64,000 nucleotides of DNA from Leptodontidium sp. MPI-SDFR-AT-0119 (GCA_020726505.1 JAHLEZ010000011.1:1364001-1428000), one strand, 5' to 3'. Counted from the stretch's first letter, positions 24,184 to 37,385 are shown. Translations and numbers: made by a program. Notes: generated by a model not told the origin, from the letters alone.

Positions 24184-26196
24184 TGTCGGGAGAAGGCAGA
24201 TGAAGCTGACGCTGTTGACTGGGCTTCAACGATGAATCTGCGAGGACGGTCGCGGTCGATTGAGGTCGTCTTTAGAGGTTGACGCAGGTGCAGTCGTCAG
24301 TTCGTAGCAAGCACGCAGGCGTTAATGGGGCTGTGCAGGCGACAGAGGCGGCGCTGCCAACCACACACAGGGTCTGACGAAGCGTTGGTCAATAATTGTC
24401 AAGCTGTTGTAATGGGTACATCGGACCTAGAGTCCTGGATTCACGTCGTGGCGTCTCGCATCAACAGGAAGTTTCGAGGTTTCGTGTTTTGGAGGAGAAG
24501 GTTTATCTTGACTTGAGGTTGATGAGGCAGGCGAGGACCCGACACCCCCGCTAAAATGCCTGAGGATGGAAGGGGAGAACGGACGGGAGTGAGCGTGAGG
24601 TGGATGATGTAAATGGAAACAAACGAACAGGCTGGATTTCTGCTGCAAAAATAGAGACGCGGTCTAAAACGGGAACAGACAGACAGACAGACAATACACC
24701 TTCTGCTGTTGGCTTCAACGAGATGAGCACCTTATTTGACTTGATTCTGATCTGACAGGTCGTCCACTGCAGCAGTGCTGACTGGCTTCGCATGCACAGA
24801 AGATCTGGAGGACGAGAGGGTGAGATATAGCGCTAGTAGGTATAGACCTTTGGAAGCCCCTCACGTGGGCATAGAATAAATAGGTGCTTGAAGATGTCAT
24901 GTAGCGGCAGAGCGGATAATTGACATCTAAAAGATAGGTAGTTTGTTCAGAAGAAGGTCTAGAACAGGTAGGTAGGCCATTACTCAGCGTGGTTGTTGTC
25001 CAATACGTGAATGGGTGGGTGTATGCAGGAGGAGGCAAACTAGATTGATTGTTAATGATGACTGCCAGCAAATTTTGAGCTCTGCAAGACTCAATTAGAC
25101 TTCTATTCCAAGTTGTATGGAATGCCAAAGAAGAATCAGTAAGAAAGGAGTAGCAATTACCTTAACCAAGTCAGAAAAAGTCTTCACTTACTGAGTCACT
25201 GAGGAGTTGTGTTTGGAATGCTCTTCAGAGTGATGGGGCTGGAGGAGGTCAATTTCGGACAGGCTAAGAGAGTGAAAATTCTCTGTTTACCAACAGCTAT
25301 TATTCAATGAGAGTTTAGAAAGTTCGAATATTCAAGTATCTTCAATGTCTTTCTATGATGAGAGGTTGATTTCCGTAGCCTAGAAATCACAGGTCAACAA
25401 GAGAGCCATGCGATATGAATGAAATACAGATAGATGTATACAATCCTTCCGGGTTAAGAGCTGCACGAATCTCCCTTGTTCCATCTATAATGGGAAATGT
25501 CTTTGATATGTTAATGATCCATGTAGTATTCTTTTCTTCGACGAGAAGTCACGAGCAAGTAGTCAGAATTTTCAAGAGAATCGTTCATATAGAGCAAAAC
25601 TAGAAACAGCTCTTCATCAAAGTCATGAATCTCTCTCCTCGAGTATCTCCATAATACAGTGGGGCCGAGTATTTGGCAATGCCCATTATGCAATGGAAGG
25701 AGTCTTGTAAACCAGCAGTCTATTCAACTCTCCCCATATAAAGAAATGTTAGTTAGCAGTCAGGAAGCCATCAATAGAACCGAATAGTCACAATTAAAGT
25801 AAAATAAAACAATCCCTCATTAGAGACAAGAATCAAGAGTCAAGACTCTTCATTTTGCCATCTCCATAATGCAGTGAGGGAAGAGAGCCTCCACAGGCAC
25901 AGGCAAGCTCCTCAAATAGACGCCGTAGTGTAGTGCAGGTAGGTATCTAGGTAATCTCAAAACCAGAGGAGAGAAAGTCCCAAATGCCAAACAAATGGAA
26001 AAAGAACCCTCCCAACCCACTCCACCCATCCACCCCTTTTGATTTTTTTGGCAGCGAGAAAAAGAAAGCCAACGATCGTATCCATGCCCAAGTTCATGCC
26101 AGAGTATCATGCCATAGACCTATCGTACGCTTTCCAACCCCCCAACCTGGGAAAAGAATCATCGAAAAAAGCATCTTTTTCTCCGCGTGAGCCAAA
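24184..26196. other. Intergenic, upstream of RSP5 and 3' of PAB2
   Basis: 2 kb without a supported gene. It contains a (ACAG)n-like tract at about 24676-24692 and GGTAGGTAGG/TAGGTATCTAGGTA elements at 24967-24977 and 25938-25954. Bases 25200-25850 are AT-rich. No coding signal. Confidence 0.4.
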
Positions 26197-27152
<956 letters not shown>

Positions 27153-28059
27153 CTTGAATGAATTTGATCAAGACGAGTAGAGAGCTGTGTTTTCGAAAGT
27201 TTGCTGCTGACGAAGTGAAATGAATGAATGGCTCGAGTTGAAAGGAAGGAGGAAGAAAAAGAGTCAGATCTATTTCAGCACTTATTAGCGAGGTTCAAAT
27301 TTTTTCTTCCCCAAAATGAATTGCACGAGTTCGAGTTTGAGGTAGCGACAGAGGTGAATGGATGTCAAGCTGTGAATGGAAAAGGAAGTGCCTGGAGTCA
27401 ACACAAAACCAACCCATGCCCAATGCAGCCTCTTGTGATTTGACAAACAAAGCAGGATAATCCGATACTGGCAAATGATCTGGAGCAGGAATTAATACGT
27501 ACCATCAGAAGTGTCGGTATAAAGAAATATCGACTGGCTGCACAATGCAGATGGAACAAAGGTACTGTTGTTGGAGGTATCTCGAAAGACGGAAGTGGTC
27601 GTAGCTTGGCGGCGCAAGGCTGTTGCAGATGAGGTGCAGCACATTTTCGTCATTCCAACAGAAAATGCCAAGCATTGATGGTCAAGCCTTGAACTTCTCC
27701 ACTTCGAGGCTGGAGCTTTCACTTCCCTTAAACATCACTTCGAAATCACAACGAACACTAGAAAACATCTACCGGGTCACATCTTAACCATCTTTGCTAT
27801 TCCAATAATGTTTTGCGGTACTAACACAGTCTCCACTCACAGCTTTGGATTATCTCAGCAAAAGCAATGTCAATTGGAACTGCAGCGATAAGAGCTATGC
27901 GCCACGAAAGCGCCGACGATAGCAGCTTCATATCCGTCAACCTCTCCTATCTCCTCTCTTGATCGACACGCAGCAGAACTCCCAGTGTTCTAGGAAAGAA
28001 AGAATATATAATTCCCACGATATCCAGCAACTCAAACACACCAACTCCTCATCACCACG
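27153..28059. other. Divergent promoter region between PAB2 and the proton channel
   Basis: Both flanking genes start here and point outward. Short minus-strand frames at 27492-27722 show no domain. Bases 27920-28059 are a C/A-rich leader of the proton channel gene. Confidence 0.4.
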
Positions 28060-29075
28060 ATGTCCCCTCCCTCGAACTCCAACTCCAGCTCTTCCTCACA
28101 ACCCCTCCTCCCCTCCCATGCATCTCCACACCCTCCACCAACCTACAAAGCCCTTTACCAAACCTGCCACCTTAAAACGCAAACATTTCTCTCCTCCCGG
28201 TACCAACACTACCTAGTCCTCAGCCTGGTCTCCTTCGACCTCCTCGGCATCTTCGCAGACATCCTAATCGAGCTCTACCAATGCGACTTCCCCGACGCAT
28301 CATCGAATTGGAATACAGTCAAACAAGGGCTGGGGATCGCCGGGCTAGTGTTCTCGTGTCTGTTCATGGTGGAGTTAGTTCTTAGTGTTTGGGGGTTTGG
28401 ATGGAGGTGAGTTAATTAGTTACCGGGTTCAATTTCGTTGTTGTCTTGTCTGTCTTCCCTGCTTTCTTAAGGTAGTTCTTCTTGCTCTTCTTCTTTTCTT
28501 GCCTGCTTGCTCTGTTATGTTTATGTTTCTTTCTGTTTTCTTCTGTTTTCACGACAGGTTTCGTAGATCCTCAAGTTTGGGCCAACTATAATTTCAAAAG
28601 AGTATGCTAGATCTACCTATGGGACTGGAGTCATAAGGAGCAAGCACCTCCTCAGGAATCCCCGGAACCCCAGCAGCACCTTGCTTCAATTCTACTCGTA
28701 TTCTTTCTGAGTTGCTCTCACTCTCTCTCACAACAAAACCCGTCCTAACACCTACCACCCAGTTATTTCCACACCCCTTTCCACACCTTCGACGCCCTCA
28801 TAATCCTCCTCTCCTTCACCCTCGACGTGCTCCTCCACGGGATCCTCGAGGAAGTAGCCTCGCTAGTCGTCATCCTCCGCTTATGGCGATTCTTCAAGAT
28901 AATAGAGGAGTTTGGCGTCGGCGCTCAGGAGCAGATGGATGGTCTTGAGTTGAGGATTAGACAGCTAGAAGGGGAGAATAAGCTACTGAGAGGGAAGTTG
29001 GGTAGGAAGGGAAGAGGCGAGGAGAGGGAAGGGGATGTTGATTTGGAAGCTGGTGAGAGTGCGGTTTTGATTTAG
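28060..29075 (+). CDS. Voltage-gated proton channel, Hv1 family
   Basis: Exons 28060-28406 and 28763-29075 (356 bp intron, CCACCCAG acceptor); 219 residues. Four membrane segments form a lone voltage-sensor domain without a pore. S1 (about 51-72) has Asp60, placed like the human Hv1 selectivity residue Asp112, and Asp67 at the Glu119 position. S2 has Glu105 in FMVELV (human Glu153). S3 has Asp126 and Asp137 in TFDALIILLSFTLD (human Asp174 and Asp185). S4 is VVILRLWRFFKIIEEF with Arg155, Arg158 and Lys161 at three-residue spacing. A coiled-coil stretch follows (EQMDGLELRIRQLEGENKL), which dimerises animal Hv1. Such channels release protons when the membrane depolarises. Differences from human Hv1: the third S4 charge is Lys, and Ser109 stands where Lys157 would be. 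The N-terminus is Ser/Pro-rich. Confidence 0.85.
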
Positions 29076-29544
29076 AGTTCAGGGTTTGATGGGCGAAGTA
29101 AGCGTTATAAACCAGTATCTTTCATTCCCTCGTTGTTTCTCAAGTTATATATCCATACCTATACCAATATTCAGAAGTTCCGCCGATTCCAAGTTCCACG
29201 TATCTTTAATTTGCTTCAATTAAGTACCGTCACTTCATTTCAGTCCAGTCAAACTCAGGAGAAGCTGCAAGTTGTATGCTTCATTCAATGACTAAGTTGT
29301 ATATGCATATTACCTGCCTGTATCAGGCAATGCTTCCAGTGAAGTGTAATGTTTGTGTTTGTGTGAGTGTCTATCATACATAAAATATCTAACGAAGAGA
29401 AGGGTAGGTAGCTAAGCTAGTGTTTCTAAACTTTTTGGTGTTTCTTTAATCAACGCTCGCTTGACAAAAGTAGAGCGCAGAAAAAAAGAACATCGTAGTA
29501 GTTGTGTCTCGTCGTTCCCATCTCCTCTCGTCGGAGGAGATGTC
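29076..29544. other. Intergenic, convergent 3' ends of the proton channel and AHC1-like genes
   Basis: AT-rich 3' flanks with a short TG-rich stretch near 29349-29366. No gene is supported. Confidence 0.4.
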
Positions 29545-31401
29545 TCAAGCCTTCCGTGCTCGCCGATCCCGACCGGTATCCTTCACCGGACTTACAAACG
29601 ACACGTGCTTGTCCTCTTTCCTCATCACGCTACCCGCCCGATTCCTCAGTACGGTTCTCGGAATGACCTTCTCCATGTTGTCATCATCGATGTTGATCTC
29701 GGCAACATCACTATCCTCATCCTCGTCTGCTGAACTGGCGCTGGGAGCATCATCTCCTTCATCGTACTCTCCGTCATCACTGACAAGGCTAGGTGCGTTG
29801 TTGCTCGCAACAGTGTTGGGACTGAGGTCAATGATTGAAGGTCCATCCATCATCTCCATGTCGATGTCAAGATCTTGATGATCATCCGAGCCGTCAATCT
29901 GAGCATTGGACAGGCGACTTCCAGGTCTCCCATTAGTCGCAGTGCTGATTGTTGGAGTCGCATGGAACATTCTTGGTGAGATACCACTCATTCCAGGTTG
30001 TCGACCATGTCTACCATCAATACCTTTGCTGCTACTGGGCCGCCCAAGAGGTGCAGGTGATACACCAGCACGAGCAGGCATACGCATAACAGGGAGTGGA
30101 GAGTTTGCACCATCGACACCCAGAGGCTGTTTTCCTGCACTGGCTTGCTCTTCATCGCTATGTTCCGAATCCTCATAGTCGTCGAAGGTGGCTTGCGTCT
30201 TGGCTTCGCCAACGAGGTCATCAAGGTTACCACCAAAGCCTCTGCTACGCATCAACTCTGAAAGATGAGGGGTGGCAGAAGAAGGAACAAAGTTTGCGTT
30301 GGGTGTTGCTGGTACATTCCGTGGTGTTGAAGTTGCAGAAGGTATTGAATTTACCCCAGGGAGGTTGCCTTGATTGTACATATCCAAAGACGAATGGATA
30401 CGTGAGATGAGGGCAGAGTATGCTGCCTTGTCATACGGAGTGCTTCTGATCAGAGGGTGTACACCTGGTGCAACAGCTGGGGTCTTCTCCTCGCCGACAA
30501 GGCGACCAGCATCATCGAACTCGGCTGGGTGTCCACAAGCAACAGCAGCCTCTTCGTGACTCTTGAAATCGCGACGATGAGAGATGCGGCAATGATTGAT
30601 GAAGCCTTGAGTACTTGAAAAGTCGTGTCGTTGGCAGTCAATGCAGATAAGTTTGACCCACTGACCATCCCCACGCTTGAGGACACAAGGTCCAGCCTTT
30701 TCTTTGACTGGAGGATAGCCACTGGGGAGTGCTTGCAGCTTCTGGCTCGCAGTCCCTCTCTGAGATCGGGACTTGCTTGCAGGTGTACTGCCTTCATTGA
30801 AACTGTTTCTGGTATAACGACCATCAAGAACAGACTTCCCAGCACGTGAGCCTTCTGAGCTTTCAGCTTCCACGCCATCAAAGCTGGGATCTGGAATGAG
30901 CCACTTGGTGTAGTGTCTTGAGTACGGACCATCCGTGACTCCGAATGGGGGAGCCCATTTCGGAACACGATCTCTCTGGCTTACAGCTGGGCCAGTGCCG
31001 TTACTGACATCTTCCAGCGACAGAGGATTTGCCACGGAAGGTGGAAAGGGAATCAAATGACAGCGACGCAGTTGCTCCAAAGCAGCTTGACATTTGGCAA
31101 GCTCTTGGTTGATCAGGCGTAGTTCCTTGTGCTTCAACAAAATCTCGAGGCTGAACTGAGATTCGATAGCATCACGTATTCGACTCGTGGGGTCGAGGGG
31201 TTGCAAACTCTCATTCACTGCCTCCTCATGAGCGACGTCTAGTATGGCTTCACTCGTAGTAGTAGCACTGGATTTCCTTCGTTTGGCGTCGAGCGCATCA
31301 CCTTCCTCCATGCCGGATTTACCCTCGTCAAGACTGCTCCTCCTCCGTTTCCCTAAGCCCGTCGACACTATCTCCACCACAGGACGAGTGGCATTTGCCA
31401 T
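29545..31401 (-). CDS. AHC1-like C2H2 zinc-finger protein (possible ADA histone acetyltransferase subunit)
   Basis: One intronless frame, 618 residues from the ATG at 31401; the frame is open a little further upstream, so an earlier start is possible. A nuclear-localisation-like cluster (GKRRRSS, DAKRRKSS) sits in the first 50 residues. A helical segment (EILLKHKELRLINQELAKCQ) follows at about 90-120. A single zinc finger lies at about 253-276, CIDCQRHDFSSTQGFINHCR then ISH, with the C-x2-C...H-C-x3-H pattern and the GFINHCR signature I associate with the Ahc1/related chromatin proteins. The second half is low-complexity with an acidic stretch (DEDEDSDVAEINIDDD). Yeast Ahc1 holds the ADA form of the Gcn5 complex together; membership here is inference from the finger alone. 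Confidence 0.62.
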   Translation of the reverse strand: MANATRPVVEIVSTGLGKRRRSSLDEGKSGMEEGDALDAKRRKSSATTTSEAILDVAHEEAVNESLQPLDPTSRIRDAIESQFSLEILLKHKELRLINQELAKCQAALEQLRRCHLIPFPPSVANPLSLEDVSNGTGPAVSQRDRVPKWAPPFGVTDGPYSRHYTKWLIPDPSFDGVEAESSEGSRAGKSVLDGRYTRNSFNEGSTPASKSRSQRGTASQKLQALPSGYPPVKEKAGPCVLKRGDGQWVKLICIDCQRHDFSSTQGFINHCRISHRRDFKSHEEAAVACGHPAEFDDAGRLVGEEKTPAVAPGVHPLIRSTPYDKAAYSALISRIHSSLDMYNQGNLPGVNSIPSATSTPRNVPATPNANFVPSSATPHLSELMRSRGFGGNLDDLVGEAKTQATFDDYEDSEHSDEEQASAGKQPLGVDGANSPLPVMRMPARAGVSPAPLGRPSSSKGIDGRHGRQPGMSGISPRMFHATPTISTATNGRPGSRLSNAQIDGSDDHQDLDIDMEMMDGPSIIDLSPNTVASNNAPSLVSDDGEYDEGDDAPSASSADEDEDSDVAEINIDDDNMEKVIPRTVLRNRAGSVMRKEDKHVSFVSPVKDTGRDRRARKA

Positions 31402-32609
31402 CTTGAGATCTTCTGGTCCATTTACCACCTTGTCGCATCCCCTGGATTCGGAAATCCAAGAACTGAGTCTGAACATTCGCATGCAGTTCTGGTCCAAGTC
31501 AGATGGCGACAGTAGCGCGACCGGGCGCTGGAGAAGATGCTGTTGTTGTTGTCGAGTATGCGCGACGACTTATATCCCACTCATGAGTCGTGGCGAAGTT
31601 GTGGTGGTGGTGGTTGATGTTATTGATCGCCGGTTGTCAATCGGGCGGCGATTCACTAGCGTTCGGAGTGTTTCGCTGACGTCGATGCGAGCGAGCGAGC
31701 CCCTTTAAAAGCGTCGAAATGACCCCCAACAACAATCGTACAGGCGCGCAATAATTTGTACAGGAAGAGATATCAATTACAGGTCGCGTCGAGGGAGTGG
31801 CGAGCGACAAGAAGGGGGCGAAGAATTGAAGGGTGCGGTGCCGTGGTGGCGTGAGGTGGTCGTTGAGAGGGAGGGAGTTGTTGTTTTGCGACCGGGGAAT
31901 GGCGCGAAGGAGCGATTTAATGACGAGTCTCTGCGCTGGAAAGAACAAAGGCAACAACAGGTAAGAGAGACGGAGGAATTACAAGGAAGGAAGGAAGGAA
32001 GAGAGAGTCGTGAAAGGGCGTAAAAGGAGGCAGGGTAAAGTAAGGTAATTATTAAAACGGAAAGATGTCGTGAGAAGGAGTCGCAGTCGTGCGGTGTTGG
32101 TGAAGAAGGAAGTTTGGTGGTGGTGCAGATGGGTTGTTGTTGGGTGTTGGTGGTATGGTCTGGTTCGAAGGGGAGGGAAATGGAAGTCTGGTCTGGGATG
32201 GGTTTACGGGCTGGGCGGGCGGGCGAAAGCGAGGTGTGGAATCTGGTCTGGTCTGAGAGCTGCGCAAGTTGGGACTGGAGGTACGGATTCTAATTTAGCG
32301 CACCTTGGCGGAATGAGCGTGCAAGGGGAGGCGACGGGGGGTTGACGCAGCAGGGGCAAGGATGTGCATGTGGGTGGATGTGGTGGAAGACTTTGGGATC
32401 TTTGGCCCAAGGACTTGGCATGTGTGATTGGCTCTCCCGCCAGACAAAAAGGAGGGTCCTTGGTCAACGGCTTGTCATCCGCTGCCGTACGATTATGGGT
32501 GGATACGGCTGGATATGGTGCATGCAAGCTGCAGCGAGATGATTTGCGCGGGCATGAGGTTAGTGAAGTGCCCAGCTGCAGCCAGATGGAGATAGATGGA
32601 GTGCATTGC

Positions 32610-32645
<36 letters not shown>

Positions 32646-35503
32646 AGATAGGAGAAACCGAACCAGGCAGAGCAAGCAGAGGAAAGCAGGGCAGAATCGT
32701 GGTCCGGATACCTGGTGCATCTCTATCAGGGTGCATCTCATTCGATTCGACCGCGATACATGTCTGCCTCTTCATAGGACGACTCCTGGATGGATAAGAG
32801 GAGGGGGGGATGGAGGGTGTGGTATGAATCATGGGCACCTTCAGATATTCCCTCATATCACAGAATAGGTAACCGATGTCCATATCTAATGCCCGTACAT
32901 TTACGGGCTGCAGAAGCAGAACCCCTCTTCTACACAAGCAAGAACCTACCTAGGTAGAATCCCCTATCAAAGTGCTGACTGTTGTCGTTAACCATGTCAT
33001 CATCGACGCTGGCAGACAGAAGTGGAATACTTTACTTCCATAGCGACTTTCCATCCCATCCTACCCCAGCAGTCTCACTCCAATCTACATCCCCATATGT
33101 ACCCTATGAGAAGAGTAAAAAGAAACCTCCGTAACAGTGCAGAAAAAGGCCGCGTGGTTGCTTGTCAGCCTTCTCCTCGTCGGCTACCTACCACATATCT
33201 CTCTATCCTCCCCATGTGTTGGTGTCTGTCCATCCTCCTCGTCCCTCCTTTTCCGGCAACAAGAGGCTCCAGTAAACGGTCGAGGATCTGAGACCTTCCT
33301 CAAGCCTGGCGCGCCTGGCTCCGGCTTGGGGGTCCAGACCCCTGCCTTGCTTGACGTATGGTGACTGAGCAGGCTAGGTGTGTGGCCAGCTACATGCTGG
33401 TGTTTGAATATCATCAATGTTTCTCTGCCTCGAGCCTTTCTTGCGCAACGATGTCTAATTCTAGTTAGACTAAACCTCCTCCTCTTCTCTCCCTATTCAC
33501 ACTTCGAACTATCAACGATACTTATGTATGTATTAAATATCGATATCGTAAAGTTGAGAATACTGGGATTAACTAAAAGTCTGATATCCATTTATTGTTC
33601 ATAATGGTATGAATCCATGCATCATCCCTTGTTGACCCATCCTTCCCTTCCTTTTGTTTCTGATGGTGTAAACGACGTCGAGGCCGGACATGTATGAAAC
33701 CACAATCTGGCTGGTAGCTTGCCACGATGACTCGATCCGACTCGACCCCACCTCCACTACAGTACTGTACGGTATCAACAGCTAAGCTCTCTCCGCATTT
33801 ACTTTTGCCTGTCATTCTCCCTTGGCTTTACTCTACTTTGTCAAGTCAGACCCTTTCGGTTGTTTCTGCAGTTGCCTAATCCGTACCACTGTCACCTAGT
33901 ATCACGCCGTATTATAATACGCTCCAGCTTTCTCAATATCATGTGAGAGGCTCTTCCACCTAGGTATTATCACTCAGTATCTCCCTCGGATCTAGAAACA
34001 TTGGCGAGTGCGGTCAAAGCTTGGAGCTTGGATGACAAGGAGAGTTTATTTAAAAGTATCTTCCCACCATCAAGATCTTGCTCTACAGGGAGTATCCCTT
34101 GACGTCAAACTTAGCTTTGTGAGTTTTAAGACCGAAGTACGGGTACAGTTAGGTATGCAAGATATCTTTTTACTTGCCGAATGTGATTGCGTCTTTACCT
34201 TTGTTACTTTCACATGTTGATGCTCTTTGTTTCGGGGGCAGATGAGTTGGATGGGATGTGCCTATTAGACGTATTTACTTTTGCTCCTGGGTCCAGTTTT
34301 CAGCGAGTAACTCTGCTCTGCCTTCCCGGATTTTTCCGAGAAAGTTATAAATTAAAACTCACGACGCACATCTAGATCCAGACCAGAAGCTTATAATTGT
34401 TAGAAACCGTTTAGAATCTATGAAAATCCCATCGAGCGTTGATTTTTTCTTCTCCCCATTGAGCGTCTGATTTCTCAAAGCCAGTGCCTCAATGAAGACA
34501 GCCAATGAGCCACTTATTCCTGGTTACATTAACTTAACAGGGATTCTTGACCCAGTCATGGACATCTCAAAAAGGGTTTTCTGCCTCTCTTAGAGAGAGG
34601 CATTGACTCGTTAGAGTTTCTGACTTGGAAAATGGACGAGGACATCACCCAATCACTGCGCCTACTGAAGAGCGATGAAGGCCAAAGAAAATATCCATAC
34701 AGAGAGATATTGTTATTGATATATCCCTGGAGGTTGCCTTCCATAGCAGTACACATTTTTATTATCTTTTTGTTATCTGAAATGTCCTTCTAGGCTCCTA
34801 TGTTGGACCCGCACGCATCAGAATACATACACCCTTCGCTTCAGCCTCGCTTGCACGACTTCCACTTTTCTCAATTACCCCTTTTGGAAAGTTCATAATA
34901 GAACACTGGATAACGCAGAGACAAGTTCTATTTAAGCAAGACTGCAGTCTTGTACTTAGATACCTAGAATATTATTCATTGACAAGTAAAAAAAAATAAC
35001 ATCCCATTCAAGTAGCTAGGGTAGCCGAGCTAGAAGAACGGAATGAAGACTTGCCAAACACGATATATATCCTCAAAGAAGGGCTTCAAACCAGTAGCAG
35101 AATATGCAAGGCAAGAAGAACCAAAAAATTTCACCAGCGAAGTAGCATAATTGTGATTTCCTCGGGCCCATGTCAAACTCGCTCTACATACACTTTAGCA
35201 TCACCAAAAAAAAACCCCCCAACTGAAGTCTAAATTATAAGTGATATAAAGAAATCAGAACTTTAGAACTAGAGATACAAAACATCTCTCCATTTGTAAT
35301 ACATACATCACTCTCATAACCAGTGAAATTATAATCCCAACCCCAATCTCCCCACACATCCAAAATCCTCAGCCTCGTCCACAAGGCTGATCCACGTCTC
35401 CCTCCCCGCCTCGCCAAAATCTCCTCCCAGAGTAAACTCTCTCCTCTCTCCTCCCTCACGCATCTCCCCCCACAACAATCGCGGTATCACAGCACACATC
35501 GCA
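31402..35503. other. 4.1 kb gene-free divergent region
   Basis: The AHC1-like gene and the Alba-domain gene point away from each other across this stretch. It contains a (TG)16 microsatellite at 32613-32644, a GGT/GTTG-rich plus strand at 32090-32240, and ACCTAGGT palindromes at 32948-32955 and 33958-33965. None of the short frames shows a domain, a signal peptide or a convincing intron. I see no tRNA, rRNA or element. Confidence 0.45.
32613..32644. repeat. (TG)16 dinucleotide microsatellite
   Basis: Sixteen uninterrupted TG units within the gene-free region upstream of the AHC1-like gene. It is likely length-variable between strains. Confidence 0.95.
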
Positions 35504-36533
35504 ATGGCACGCACGAAAGGCAGAGCGCGCCGTGGACCAGAAGGCCACGCTTTTCGTGAAAACGCGAAGAAGAATGCCGGATCTGGATCTGGTTCTGGAG
35601 GTGGTGGACGTGGAGGAGGGAATGGAGGGAAGAGGAAGAGGAATCGCGGTGGTTCGCAGATAGAGAGTAGGGATGGGGATGGGAAGGAAGGCAGTGGTGC
35701 GAAGAGGAGGAAAGGCTCTGATTCTGGAGAGGGAGAGGGAGTTGAGGAGGGTGTCCCAGAGGTTCAGGTCGAGGGGGATGGAATAACCACAGCGACAGCA
35801 GAAAGCGAACCCCGAGATGCCTCAAGTACGAAAGCAGAAGCGCCTCAAGACAATCCCGCCGATTCCTCCCTCTCGCTCCCGATCCCAATCTTCCCCGGTT
35901 TGGAAGACTCGCATACAGTCACGACGATGAGTATCATCTCCTCGTCGCACATCACTAAGAAAGTCTCTCGTATACTGGAATTGCTATCTATATCACCTTC
36001 CTCTCCTTCCGAGGAGGGTGAGGGTAATGGGAAGAGTTCAGGGAAGGATAAAGGGAGAGGGAAGGAGAAGAAGGAGAGTGTGGTGATGATGTATGCCAAA
36101 GCGCCGGTTGTGAGTAAAGTCGTCAGTGTGGCTGAGATTGTGAAGAGGGAGATTGGGAAGGAGGGCGGGAAGTGGTTCAGTTATTGTGCTGTTGGGGAGG
36201 TGATTCGTGAGAGGGGAGAGCAGGATAGGAATGGGAAGGGTGGGAGAGAGAAAATTCAGGGACAGGAGAGGGGAAAGGGGAATGTGGATGAGGGAGAGGG
36301 GAGTGAGGAGGAAGAGGAGGAGGCTTTTGAGCTTATGAAGACGCCGTTTGAGAGGGCTTTAGAGTGTGAGGGGAAGCCGAAGGTTAGAGCTATGCCGGTT
36401 ATGAGCTTGTATTTGTCGAGGGTTAGGATTGAGGGGTTGAGGAAAGCTTATGGGTTAGTCTTCTCATCACTGTTCTATCGAAGTCTACTGACAGGAATCT
36501 AGTGAACAAACCAATGCTCGGGAGGTCAAATGA
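35504..36533 (+). CDS. Alba-domain RNA-binding protein (Rpp25/Pop6- or Rpp20-like)
   Basis: Exons 35504-36453 and 36503-36533; the GTTAGT donor and CTACTGAC branch with ATCTAG end give 326 residues ending REVK. If the intron is retained the frame stops at 36502. Residues 1-130 are Gly/Arg/Lys-rich and low in complexity (KRKRNRGG, AKRRKG). The Alba fold starts near residue 138 (TTMSIISSSHITKKVSRILELL), is interrupted by an acidic and basic loop of about 30 residues, and resumes with VVMMYAKAPVVSKVVSVAEI, VKREI and WFSYCAVGEVI, resembling the Rpp25-type second half. Alba proteins of this kind are subunits of RNase P and MRP that process tRNA and rRNA, or general RNA binders. A further acidic insert precedes the last strand (VMSLYLSRV). 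Which subunit it is cannot be settled here. Confidence 0.7.
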
Positions 36534-36918
36534 GCTAGGTTATGTACTACTTACAGGGAACGGCGTTAGGATGGAAGTTTCTTCAGAAAAGATTTTAAAG
36601 ATACCCCACAATTGGCATTTTCAGGGCTAAGCAATGATTGCAATTCTCAAAGAGAGATTATGTTTGTCTCGAAATACAAAGCTATGATGCAACTGTACAC
36701 ACAGTACGCAGTATTGCTATCCCACCAGTGATTCTCCTAGTATAATTACAGCCCTCACCAGCGCCACGACTCCGTATGCTCAGCTCCCCAGCTATATGTA
36801 TGCGTAAATACCCTCAATATCGACTGCGCCAAGGACAATCCTTCCGTAGGCCTTGTCCAATTGTTGTTGTAAATTCTACCCTAGTAATGTTTCTACCCGC
36901 TTTCGACATGCCACCCTC
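36534..36918. other. Intergenic, convergent 3' ends of the Alba gene and VTC1
   Basis: AT-rich 3' flanks only; nothing further seen. Confidence 0.4.
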
Positions 36919-37385
36919 CTAAGGCTTTTGGCCAATCTTGTCGTAGTTCACAACCCGGAGGATGAAATTGACAGACACCGCAACGAGGAGCGCAATAGCG
37001 AGCATCGTTGGTCCAACCTTATCGTCGAACCCAGCCTGTCCCCTTTGTCTAATAGACTTTGCCCTCCAGTGATATGTCCATAGCGCATAGATCATCGTGC
37101 ACATAGCCACCAGCGTAAAAGCAATAGCGGACCAGAAGGCAGTCTTGTCACCGAAGTTCAGCATGCCGACTGCGAGAGCACCGAGGATGACGGTGAAGTT
37201 CAGCCATGAGAGGAAGGTTCGCTCGTTGGCGAAGAAGACTTTGGGTTCGACTCGAGTTGGGAGAGCAATTCGCTTGCCTGTGATGACATCAATTAGCAAA
37301 CCAACCAGATCTCGAAATTAAATTGAATAGAAAGGTATTGTGTGGACGTACCGGGCGCTGTCTGGAGGAGAGGTTGGCTGGACAT
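36919..37385 (-). CDS. VTC1: Vacuolar transporter chaperone subunit Vtc1 (polyphosphate polymerase complex)
   Basis: Minus-strand exons 37385-37352 and 37277-36919; 130 residues against 129 in yeast. The N-terminus [20 protein letters not shown] and the next block [20 protein letters not shown] match yeast Vtc1 almost residue for residue. Three membrane segments follow ([50 protein letters not shown]). Vtc1 is the small membrane subunit of the VTC complex, which makes polyphosphate from ATP and moves it into the vacuole; the invariant Arg/Glu of the first segment (RTFLSW) lies in the channel path. The intron interrupts the glycine codon after TAP. The gene diverges from the Tctex-1 gene. Confidence 0.96.
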
